In this document: positions 33,101 through 45,800 of the stretch, in pieces
Numbering within the stretch: the stretch's first letter is position 1
How the letters are laid out: each line of letters opens with the position of its first letter
Notes under the pieces: model-generated
What the model saw: the letters and a program-made list of their open reading frames with translations, nothing else
What the model was told of the DNA's origin: nothing
Databases searched by the model: none
Translations under genes and position numbers: made by a program
Assembly: GCA_946811185.2 (NCBI GenBank)
Contig: OX328108.1
Coordinates: 4,983,501-5,047,500, forward strand
Reading direction: 5' to 3'
Source: Hippopus hippopus
Taxonomy: Eukaryota; Mollusca; Bivalvia; Cardiida; Cardiidae
DNA length: 64,000 nucleotides

Positions 33101-36100
33101 GTTTGACTACCAACACCATCTACAGTTCTACATGGCAGACCATAAAAACTCATTAGAACTTTGTCCATATTGCCAATATCTGACCCATTAAAAAAATACC
33201 TTTCTTTTAATTCCAGCACAAAATTTTGGAACTCGGTGAATTTATTTTCCCAGTTCTCAGGCAGTTTTTGACCAATTGTAGTTTTGTTATGAATCGACAA
33301 GTCATGGCGTTTCATAAATCGGTAACACCAGCTTGGACCCCCGATAAAGTCTTGCAGTCCCATATTTTTGGCCATGGTCTGGGCTCTAAGGCGAATCAAT
33401 TCAGAAGAAATTCCAAGCCCCTTTTCTCTCTGGCTGCAAATCCATAGTTTAAGGTCTTCTTCAAGTTTTGGAAATTTCGGATGTCCTGTACGTCTTGCCC
33501 GCTGATGTTTTGGAAGTTCCTGAAGCAGCGGTTTATCTCTCCGCCACTGACGTACACACTTCTCATCAACCTGGTAATACACAAGAAATGTGAAGTCAGC
33601 AGATATTCACCAATAGCTCTTTCCCTGATACAGACAACAAAATAACTCCTCAGCACCATAAGACTTTATAAAACATTTTGACAAAAGAAGAAATTGCCTT
33701 TGCAAGCAATCCCCCCCCCCCCTCAATGTTTTCTACTTTGTCTGAGAATGTTATTAAAACTGGTCCAAGTTTTGAACACTTTTCTTCGGATGATTTCAAA
33801 TGTCGTCTGCAGCAGATGTGTCATAAGTTGTCTATATGAAGATAAGGGTTAATCTAGTGTTGCATATCCCCCGAGTGACAGATTAACGACAAACTGAGAA
33901 AAACCATCCTGACTATTTCGTGTCTCTATTATTGTTTAAAAGAAAAAATTGCATGAGCAAATAATGATAGGATTTCCATACCTCAAAGTATCGACCAGCT
34001 GCCCGGTTTCCATTCATTTCAGCAAAGGCCACCACTAGTAGTTTAAATTCCATGGTATAACTTTTCCTTTCTGATGGACCATCGGAAGTAGCCCCGTCCA
34101 CCTCTGATGATCTTCTGTTTCTTGTTGTCATAGCCACGCTAGACGACCAAAGTTTTAATGTGAAATGAACAATTTCAGGGTACCAGCAAAATTATAAAAA
34201 AAACAGCACACCAATACTTACTACTCTAGTCTTCATGTGTGATCAATTAAGCGAAACAAAGGATTAGCAAGCTATCATGGAATTATCTAAAACCATCTCG
34301 TATTGTACATTAACCAAGCGTATTGGCCGCTGCTTATGTGCTGAACAGCCTATGGATGGGAGTGGCCTATACCGTATTTCTTATAAAGTTCTAAAATGGT
34401 TAAAATGAAAGGTTGTGGCCTATACAGTTCAGCAGCTTATTGTCCGGAAAATATGGTACTGGTGAAATAGATGCATTAACCCTTTACCATACAATCACAA
34501 ATTCAAATGACCCCGAGGAAGGATCCTTTTGAAAGCATTGTGGGAAAAGAAGAAAATGCTGGTAACCAGCATTTTCTCCTATCCCCACATTGTTTTCCAA
34601 CTTTCCCAAAAACCAAATTTCAAATTTTGAGACAATTATTTTGTCGTCTGCAAATGCTTTCAATTTGGACAAGCCTGAAATTTTGTCGTTTTGGTAAATA
34701 TTTACATAGAGAAAAAAAAAAACACAAGGCAATTATGAGATAACTCTGGTCAGGATATCTTTCAAAATATCAGAAAGTATATATCTAAGATCAGAATGCA
34801 CTTTTCGTTGCATGATCTTGGTCTGCAGAAGTCTTTGGAAAATATCTGAAAAGCAAATGCACTTGAAATTGGCTATGCCCAAAAAAGGGCTCCATAGATC
34901 TTATTTTTCTTACACTCTTGTGTGAAATACACAGACAAAAATGATGTATAAACCCTTTACCACACAATCCGGAGTTTTAACAACGTTGAGGGAGAAGGCT
35001 TTGATAACATTGTGCGAAAAGGAGAAAATGCTGGTAACCAGCATTTTCTCCTCTACACTTTTAAAAACGAATCCTTTCATTTGAGCCACATGTAATTTCA
35101 CTCTGCAAATGTTTTCAGTTGGGAGCAGTCTAAAATGTTGTTATTTGGTAAAGCATTAAAAGAAACTGTCATAAATGCAGTCTCTTCCATGAAGTAACAA
35201 TAACTGTAAAGCATATCCTTACTCCATTTGAGTGTCTGTTGTAAAGTGACTGGCCATCAGAGATGTATCCATGGAAATCTCCAAATTGTTGTACATAGCT
35301 GGTAATACCCTGAAATTCCGAGTGAATCACTGATTGAACAAAAAATAAGAGCACCACATGCAGGTGCCAACACTCAGCTACAGTTGCTCGATTTTCAGTA
35401 AATGGTTTTAAGTAGGAATAGTGGCATAACTGTGTCATAAAAACTTCGATGGTTACCTGCCCTTGTTGTATGGGTCCCCCTTTTTCTAGTGAACAATTTG
35501 TCAAAGTTCGAAGTAAGTGGCTTAGAAAGAATATTGTGCCAAGTACTGATGAAAGAAACTCCAGGAAAGCATAGAAATGTGCACTGGCCACCGCCATATA
35601 ACTAAAATAATGTTGAAAACAGCGTTAAACACCATACTATAAATAAATTCATCAATAAGAATGAACACTTAACATCAAGCATTACCTTCGTTCTTTCATT
35701 ACTTCCCTCTGGTGTTCAGTCAAAACCATTTTCTTTTTCGGCGATTGTTTGATTACCACAAAATCTTCATCATTGGAAGTATCTAGACCTTTGAAAATCT
35801 TCTTTGCTGATGCAGATACTCTCGTTGATATCGGCGACTTCAAAGGTGACTTTATCCTGACAGGAGACACAGCTTTATTGAGGAAGCTTCCGTGAACTTT
35901 GTGGGGTGAGGGCATTCCAGGAATTCTGGGCTCTGGTACTTGAGATTGACTCATTTGGCTTAATGGAGTTTCTTCTATAACTGGCGTGTTTGTGCTTGTC
36001 CAACCTGGGAGGGGAATGGCCGACCTCTCCTTTACTTTCTCCAGTACAGGTCTGTAAGTAAACAATATCAACAATATATACATTGTGTGGTATCCGTGGC

Positions 36101-39100
36101 TGTGAGGTAGTGTGCCGGCCTTGTAACCGTAAGATCCTGACTTTTGATACCCGGGAGCCGGTGTCAACTTTGGGATTGTTCACTGGCCCACACATTTAGC
36201 GCTAGTACTGGTGTAGTTCCCAGGATGCAGATTCCAAAGAGATAAGTATAAGCTGTAAGAACTTGTTTCTCCATTGGAGTAAAATAAATATCAAAAAGTT
36301 TTACACTTTACAACCCAAATCTGTAGTTTAAATGAACCTGGGGGAAAAGCCTTTGAAAAAACATTGTGGGAAAAGAAGAAAATGCTGGTTATCAGCATTT
36401 TCTTTTTTTCCCACAATGTTTTCTTTTTCTTTCTGGGACATATCTCTCCATTTAAGCCATACATGTATTTGTCATCTGCAAATGCTTTCAAATTGGACCA
36501 TTCCAGGATTTTTTTTTCAGATGAAGCGTTCAGAGAAATAAAAAATTCAGACATCGAAGTACGAAAATCTATGTTACATACAAACCTAGATCATTTTCTC
36601 ATTGTAGCTATTATCAAAACAAAGATTCTGATCACCTTCATAAGTATTGGACAGAAATTTGGCCTCTAGAGTGTACACAAGGCTTTTCCAAGATCTGACA
36701 TGGCGACCTAGTTTTTCAACCAATGTGACCTATTTTCAATTTCATCATAATGATCATCAAGACAAACATTCTGACTAATTCTCATAGGTATTGGACAGAA
36801 AATGATGACTAGAGCTATGCAAGCTATTTTAAAGATTTGACCTGGTGACCTAGTTTTTGACTTGATGCGACCCCTTTTCAAACTCATTATGACAACATTC
36901 TGACCAACTTTCATGAGTATTTGACTGAAAATGAGGCCTCTAGAGCTTACACAAGGTTTTCGTAAGATTTGACTGTGACCTAGTTTTAGACCCTACATGA
37001 TCAATTTTCAAAGCGGTCCAAGAAATCATCAAGATAAACATTCTGACCAAGTTTCATGAGTATTGCACTAACAAAGTGGCCTCTAAAGCATACATAAAGT
37101 TTTTCTAAGATTCGACCTAGTGACCTAGTTTTTGACCCAACATGACCCATTTTCAAACTCATCCGAGATATTATCAAGACAAGCATTCTGACCAACTTTC
37201 AGGAGTTTTGGACTGAAAATGTATCCTCTAGAGCGTACACAAGGTTTTTCTAAGATAAGACCTAGTGACCTAGTTTTTGACCCTACATGATCAATTTTCT
37301 AACTTTTCTGAGACATTATCAAGACAAACATTCTGACCAACTTTCAGGAGTTTTGAACTGAAAATGTGGCCTCTATAGCATACACAAGGTTTTTGTAAGA
37401 TGTCTCAGTGACCTAGTTTTAGACCCTACATGATCAATTTTCAAACTGGTCCAAGAAATCATCAAGACAAACATTCTGACCAAGTTTCATGAGTATTGCA
37501 CTAAAAAAAGTGGCCTGCTAAAGCATACATAAAGTTTTTCTAAGATTCGACCTAGTGACCTAGTTTTTGACCCAAAATGACCCATTTTCCAACTCATCTG
37601 AGATATTATCAAGACAAACATTCTGACCAACTTTCAGGAGTTTTGGACTGAAAATGTGGCCTCTAGAGCGGACACAAGGTTTTTCTAAGATTAGACCTAG
37701 TGACCCTAGTTTTTGAACCAACAAGACCCATTTTCGAAATCATCCGAGACATCATCAAGACAAACATGTGGCCTCTAGAGCATACATAAAGTTTTTCTAA
37801 GATTTGACCCAGTGACCTAATTTTTGACCCGACAAGACCCATTTTCAAACTCGTCTGAGATATCATCAAGACAAACATTCTTACCAACATTCAGGAGTTT
37901 TGAACTGAAAATGTGGCCTCTAGAGCGTACACAAGGTTTTTCTAAGATATGACCTAGTGACTTAGTTTTAGACCTGACATGACCCATTTTCCAACTCATC
38001 TGAGATATCATCAAGACAAACATTCTGATCAATTTTCAAGAGTTTTGGACTGAAAATGTGGCCTCTAAAGCGTACACAAGGTTTTTCTAAGATCTGATCT
38101 AGTGACTTAGTTTTTGACCCAACAAGACCCATTTTCGAAATCATCCGAGATATCAGCAAGACAAACATTCTGACCAAGTTTCAGGAGTTTCAGACTGAAA
38201 ATGTGGCCTCTAGAGCGTACTCAAAGTAAAAGTTGACAACGGACGACGCACGAAAAGCTCACCTTGAGCACTTTGTGCTCAGGTGCGCTAATAAAAGGGC
38301 ATCATGTAGAAGTAGTTTTCTGACATATCATGTCCATCAATGTAACCTCCTTTGACAGGAAGTTGGTCAAAACGGCCCATTACTAAAACAGCTGGCTTTA
38401 CCTAGTCATAGAGTACTGTTGGAGCAATGAATTTGATCAAAATAAATTTCTATAACTCTGTAACTTTTATCTGTTTTTAAAAATTTAATTTCTGGACAAG
38501 GATATTCCAGAAAAAGGATTTTCCAGAAACTGTCTTTTGACATGTAAACAGGTCAGTAGGTCTGCTGTAGAGTCTTGGACAGGAATAAAATGCCTGCTAT
38601 ATGAGCTGTATGTTTTCTATTTGAAAATTGTCCCACCTGTATTTGATAATCCCCCTATTTTTCAGATGGAGAGGGAAAATCCCCCCTCATTTTCAGTTTC
38701 TAGAATAGACACTGCAACTGTAGGCAGAAAAATGCATCTTTAAACTAGAATTAAAGTTGCCAACTTACTTAAGTATTTCAGGGTATACTAAAGCTGATGT
38801 GGTTCCAAATGTTGACATCCAAAATGTCACAGTTTGGTTCTTTATTGTTCTTCTTGAATGAAGGAAGTTAACCTCTAATACAGGTGATAACTGGCATAGC
38901 AGATCACTGTCAAATAGTCCTTGATATCGACTTTGAAGACAGGTACATATGTGTACCCATAACTGCTCAAGCTAAAAAGATCAGGGGCAGTATTAAGCAA
39001 CTGTTCTTAAATTCAAGGTTCATATTCATCAACCATTCCTAGTCTTATTCTAGACTTAGAAAGTAACACAACTTCTGATTGGCTAAACCAAATGGTTTAG

Positions 39101-42100
39101 CCAATCAGAAGTTGTGTTACTTGCCAATTTAGAAAATTCTTGAGAATAAGACTAACAGCGTTCTTCAGAATGATTGGTAAATACAGACTGTATTTAGGAC
39201 TAAGGTGAGAAACGTCACAAGTTAAGTCTCTAGAGCACCGAATAAATTAGCCTCTGTAAAAAGGGGCTAAATGCATCTGTGGAAAAAATGGAATGTGCTT
39301 TAGAATGAATGAAAACATTGTTGAAAAAGGTTACCAGCATTTTTTTCCTTTTCTAACTATATTTTCTACCCTTTTAACTCTTTACCAAACAACAGAATTT
39401 TAGACTGGTTCAAATAGAAAGCACTTGCAGATGACAAATCAGAAGTGGCTCAAAGGGCGGAATTTGTCCTTGATAGAGTAGAAAACATTGTTGGAAAAGG
39501 AGAAAATGCTGGTTACCAGCATTTTCTCCTTTTCCAACAATGTTTTCCAAAGACTTCTTTCCCAGGGTCATTAAAACCAGGGCTTTTTTTTTTTTGGTAA
39601 AGAGTTAAATAGTAAATCTCACCATTTCGGCAATGTATAAATTGTCGTCTGCAAATGATCGGTAAAGTCTGATCTTGATCTTAAGTCCAAAACAGACACT
39701 CAATTTGCATTATCTAAAAAAAAAAAGTAATGTTGTGCTTAGGGTTTACTATTAAAATGTATCCAATTGACAAAGCAGCTCACATTTTTACAATCATGAA
39801 GAAAAGGCTGTAGTCAATACAGTGGTAAAAGGAGAAAATGCTTATAATAATCAAGTATGTTTTCAACTTTTTAAAGATTAATCCAATCATTCAAGCAACA
39901 TTTTTCACCTGAAAATGGATTCAATATAGACAACTGATAGTTTCTTATCTGGTGAAACACTGTTAGACAATGGAAACAAAATAAAAAGCAATCACATATG
40001 AAACTGAAGGTAATGAAAATAAAACCTGACAAAAAGTCAGAACAATAATACATGTCCATACCTTTTGTAAAACGGCAGTGCTAAATGCTCTGACCACAGA
40101 CTTCTTGGATGATTCAGAATACAGCATGCCAAGTGGTTGAGCAAAATAATCAATAAGATGACCTATAATACTTGTGGAGTTCACATGTGTGAAGATGGTG
40201 CTGTATACATCGATTAAGTTGTTCATCAGAGGGTGTACTGATATGCTCAGCTTCTGCAATGTTAAATATGATTCTTTATTCATTACAACATGCCGAAAAC
40301 CTTTCTCTTCTTGTAGCAGTAAACATTACAAAATATGGTAAAAGAAGATTGTGCTCATAATGAGAATTTGAAACAATGTTTTTCCTAGCATTCATGTATT
40401 ACAACAGTAACTTGTCTTGAAAATCTATAACTAAGGATGTTTTTTAACTCTTTATCAAATGAAAAATTTGCTCCCTGTCAAAATTGAAAACATTTGCAAA
40501 CAGCAAATCAATATTGAAAACATGATATCTGCTTTCATAGGGTAGAAAACTACGGGAAAAGGAAGACATGCTAGTTACTAGCATTTTCTACTTTCTCCAA
40601 ACTATTTTCTAAAGCCTTCTCTATCAGGGTCCTTAAAGCCCCAGTATGGTGGAGAGTTAAGCAATTTGCTGCAAATTTGTTTCAGGTAGTCAGGTTAACT
40701 CTACCAAACAACAAAATTTTAGACCAGTCCAAATTCAAAGCATTTACAGAGGACAAAATAAATAATTATGATTCAAATATTTGAAATTTCTTTTGAGACA
40801 TGGAAAACATTGTGGGAAAAGGAGAAAAATGCTGGTTATCTGCATTTTCTCCTTTTCCCACAAAGTTTTCAAGAGAGTTCTTCCTCAGGGTCGTTAAAAT
40901 CAGGGATTGTTTCAAAAAGGGTTAATCCATACAAGATCTATATGATATGAAATTTATATCTGAGAGAGAACTTATTTCTTCACATTTTCAAGGTTGTTTT
41001 TCAAGTAACCTCTATCATAGAGGAATTGAACCCTAAAATACATAGAAAGAACACCAAGTTCTTTCAACTTGTAATGATCAGCATTTCAGTGTGTAAAAAG
41101 GAAAAACATTAACATGGCTAACTTTTCTATGTTTCTCACTTGACTCTACGAAGAGACTTTAGCATATATACCTTTGGTTCTAAGTCACCAACTATATCCA
41201 GCACATGCTTATGTAACTGACAAAACAGTGTTACTAAAGAATGGATATTCTCTAATGGTTGTGGTTTTTTCTTGATGGATTTCTTTGGACTGTAGACTGC
41301 TCCTAAAAAAAGTGTTTTGGGTATAACTCAAATTAGAAAAAATCCTTCATTCCTTGAAAATTACTCTTGGTATAATTTTGTATATACATGTATGTGTCAC
41401 GATTAAAATTCTACATGCTTTCATGTGACTTTAAGTTACCCACTCCCTCTAACCCTTCACAACACAATGCCAAATTTTAACAACGCTGATGGGGGCTTTT
41501 GGAAACATTGAGGGAAAAGGAGAAAATGCTGGTAACCAGCATTTTCTCCTTTTCCCATAATGTTTCCTACACTCTAAACGACAAAATCCAAAATATAAGC
41601 TAAATCTGTCATCCACTAATGCTTTCAAAATGGACAAGTCTACATTTTTGTCATCAGGAAAAGTGGCAAACTATTTTCACTCATCTATGTTACACAACTC
41701 TCAATGCATCTACCAGCAGGCATCTTACCATGATTTGCCAATTCTATCTTTTCAAAGACCATTACCATCATCTGAGCCTAACTGAATTTTTCATCTGTAA
41801 ATGTTTTCAATTTGGACCAGTCAAAAATTTGGTCGTCTGATAAAGATCATACAAAAGTCAGATATCTGCTTCAAACTCTAACAAGAGCATCACATGTGGG
41901 TGCCAACGCTTGGCTGCAAGTGCTTGATTTACAGTGAAAATTCTAAGGGGAAAAAGGGGCATAACCATGTAAAACAGTGCTTTGATGGTTACCTCCCCAT
42001 TGTATGAGTATCTGCCTTTTCGTAGTTAACAACTTGTCCAAGTTTGAATAAATATCTTTAGTAATAACAGAGATATTACAAAATGTCTCAGTTTTCGCAT

Positions 42101-42833
42101 GATGACACACAGATGCTGCAGCCGACGACAGGGCTATGACATTAACTCGTTGTTTTCTTTGAAAACCTCTAAGCTAATAAAAAACTTGTTTCCTATCACT
42201 GAACTAGCTGAAGTGCCAATTTACTGTATCACAGGCTTCATAATAAACAACTGTAATCACAAAAAGTGTTTGTTCCTATCAGACAAAATTGGAAACTCTT
42301 ACCTAGATTAAAGTTTGACTTATTTCCAAGAGAAGAAAAATCTAGACAAGAGGTCATCAAATGGCAGAAGTTTACTTGTAAGTCAACATTCTCTGGTCCC
42401 TGCAAGACAAACAAAAGTTACAGTAACTTAAACTTACAATCACTTCAGCTAAGACATGATGATAACATGACCGAATATTGTCAAGTTTTCTTGAAAATGA
42501 AAACTAGTATTTTTCTCAGTCTTGGTTTTCCATGAGCAGATCAATATTACATCTTTGTAAAGCTACATGTACTCAAAGCTTTACAAGTGTAGTAAAGCTG
42601 TTTAAATAGGGAAGCATTCTGATAGTATTGCATAGCAATACCGAGTCCCCTACCAACCGTATATATCGCTGGCAGGTATAGTTTGTGAAACCCTGTGGAG
42701 GAGAAAGAACGTATTTGACCCCCTTTCAGAATTATAAGCATCCTGTCTGTCTTTGTATGCAATGCTTTAATGAAAGCCAGATATATAAGCATTTTCCTCG
42801 TTAAAGTAAGTTCATTGAAGAAGTTTTACTAAG

Positions 42834-42865
<32 letters not shown>

Positions 42866-45800
42866 CGTAAAAGCAAATTTTCAGAAATATGACCTTTACC
42901 TTGTGAGATGACCTTGACCTTATCATCAGCAGGTGTGTACCAATGAGAGGTACCAGCTCAATATGTGTAAGTGTTATAACTTAAGTACTTAAAAAATATA
43001 CAGAGAAATGACTATGAAAAGTGTTGAGGGTAAGTTTTCATGATAAGGGTTAAAATTTTTTACCTTGACCTTGGACATATAACCCACAGAAGATCGGTAT
43101 CAATGACAGGTACCTACATACCAAACATGTGCATTGTAAGTAAAAAAGTCGGGAAAACTGTTTTTTCTGTGAAATTTTCCAAGTCCAAGGCCCGTAATTT
43201 CTTAAAAAATCAGTGGACCGGAACGAAACTCGAACTTGATCTGTAACTCATGGTGGTTGACTTACACACCAAAAATCAGCTCAATATGTGCCAGCGTTTA
43301 AAAAAAAGTCCGGAAAACTGTTTTTTTGGGTGAAAATTTATAAGTCCAAGGCCCGTAATTTCGTCAAAAATCAGTGGACCAGAACGAAACTTATACTTGA
43401 TCTGTAACTCATGGTGGTTGACTTACACACCAAAAGTCAGCTCAATATCTGCAAGCGTTTAGAAAAAAAGTCCAGAAAACTGATTTTTTCTGGACCGACA
43501 GACAGACGGGCGGATGGAGTGCAAACCTAAAGTCCCCTTCGGCTTCGCCAGTAGGGGACTAAAAAGGTATTGGTAAGTGAATGATTTTCTGAAGGGACCA
43601 TAACAATTAGTACATGAATGTGTACAGCAATCAATCATACAAAAAATAGTTTAGTTTTGTCCCTTATATGTTTGTATGTCTTTCAGTGACTAGACTTATT
43701 TTTCTCTAGTGTTTTGGCTACATGTTGGAAGAGTATATTTGAGAACTTTTTTAAGTTGAACAATAGATCTGTTCATTCTTTACCAAACAAGAAAGTTTTA
43801 GACTCATGCAAATTGAAAACCTTCACAGAAGACAAACTAAAAACGACGGTATTTTTGTCTTGGAAAGGTAGAAAACATTGTGGGAACATGAGAAAATGCC
43901 AGTTCTCCCTTTCCCACAATGTTTTCAAATGCTTTTTTCCTCATTCAAACAATGAATTGTTTCGTAAAAGGTTAAAGTGTGTCTAATGTGGCAATTGCAA
44001 ACCTGCAAGTTCACCTCCATGTTTTTTCAACCTTTTCGCTCTCAGCATTATTTTGCTTCCTCTGCAGAAAATATCACCCTTTGAATCATTATTTGCATTG
44101 AAAATACCTCAAAACATTGATTTTTTTTTTCTTTTTTTTAATCCTCTGGTCACATGTTGTTGTAGTACAAGTTTACTTGTTGAAATTGTCCGTTAAGGTA
44201 ATGGATCTAATGTGTATATAGAAGCGCACTTGAAAGCGCACTTGGGAACAATGGGTTTGTAGGGCTATGTAAAACTTTGCAACCAAATGGCTGATTTCCC
44301 AAATAAACATCAGTGCATTCACTCTGTTAATGCTGACAGAGGACTAGATCCTGCTGCAACAACACTTTCAACAATCTTGGAAAGTAAATGGCTATACCAG
44401 AATCTGAATACACACTCAAAAATTTAAAAGCTCATCATGGTTTTATAAACCCATTACCCTGTCATTGCTCCTTCATTATGATTTAAAAATGTTGTGAAAA
44501 ATGACCAAATTGCTTGAATCGAGGCACTTACCAAATTCTTTTCCTTGTTCAGTCCAAGTATTCTATGACACACCTCTTCACAAATTACATTTGCAGCTGC
44601 ATTGGTCACCATAGAGGCCAGACGGTTTACGGTCCTGTAGAGTTCTGCCCAAACTTTCACAAGAGCTCTGACAGTATTCTGAAGGAAAAAAAAAAAAAAA
44701 AAAAAAAAAAAAACTGTACCAAACAACAAAATCTTAGACTGTACCAAATTGAGAGCAATTGCAGACAACAAATTAATTGCGACCCAAATCATGGGATTTA
44801 TAATAGAGTAGAAAACATTGTGGGAATAGGAGAAAATGCTGGTTACCAGCATTTTCTCCTTTTCCCACAATGTTTTCAAAAGCCTTCTTTTTCAGGGTAG
44901 TTAAAACTAGGGATTGTTAGGTAAAGGGTTATGTACGGTTCAAATGATTAGGTTAGTCTCTGAGAGGGTGGAAAACATTGAGGCTACCAGCATTTTTTCC
45001 CTTTTCACGCAATGTTTTAAAAGGCTTGTTTCCTTAGGATTTTGTACAAGTGAGGACTGGTAAATGAACAGAGTTTCAGAGTCAGAGGGTGTGTGTGTAA
45101 AATTCTGTAAATATTTATTCTTCACAAAAACCTTTATTGTGGGTACTTAATGACACATTCTAATGAGTGTCCTAACACAATTTATCTTAATAAAGAAACT
45201 GAAAGACTTACAACCTCAAAATACTTGTGCTATCTGATCCAATTTAACAGTAAAAAAAGTAGCATGTTAAGTAACATGTAGCTCACAGACTGAATAACGA
45301 AAAATATGTCTTGAATATGCCTCTTCAATCATTTAATAATTAGGGTACGAATCATTTAATAATTAGGGTACGAAAAAAATCATGGAAAAAGGAGAAAATG
45401 CTGGTTTCAGTGTTTACAAAATGATTTTTCCTCAGGGTTGTGTGGTACAAGGTCAAGTTCTCCTTCACTATGAATTTGATGTTTTATCTCGTGTTCGTTC
45501 AAACTCTGGATTGTGGTAAAGGTATAGTAAAGGGCTTATGGGTATTTAGTCATGAAATTATAATGCATCTGATTTACAATATCATTAGTCAGTGTCTATA
45601 TGTTTTATACATTTTCTTTACTTGCCCTTTGAAGTTACACTGCCCCAAGGTACTATTCTGGACAAGCTTGAAATGAGAATTTGAAAATCCTGTAAACATA
45701 TCACATCATACAACCAACCTGCTGCATGGACCCCAAGTTCTGCTCTAATGGAAAAACTAAAGCTTGAACACAACCATCAAAGTTAGGCTCCAGGGAATCT

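Larger units (their letters stand above)
30552..34456 (-). mobile_element. Pogo/Tigger-type DNA transposon, decayed, with nested element
   Basis: Inverted ends: CCATATTTTCCGGACAATA at 30552 and its exact complement ending at 34456. Both are flanked by TA (30550-30551 and 34457-34458), the target duplication of Tc1/mariner/pogo elements. Length 3.9 kb, of which 1.5 kb is the inserted array element (30592-32097). A damaged MITE (33655-33851) lies between the two transposase exons. The element sits in RIF1 intron 19 (between e19 and e20). Confidence 0.88.
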
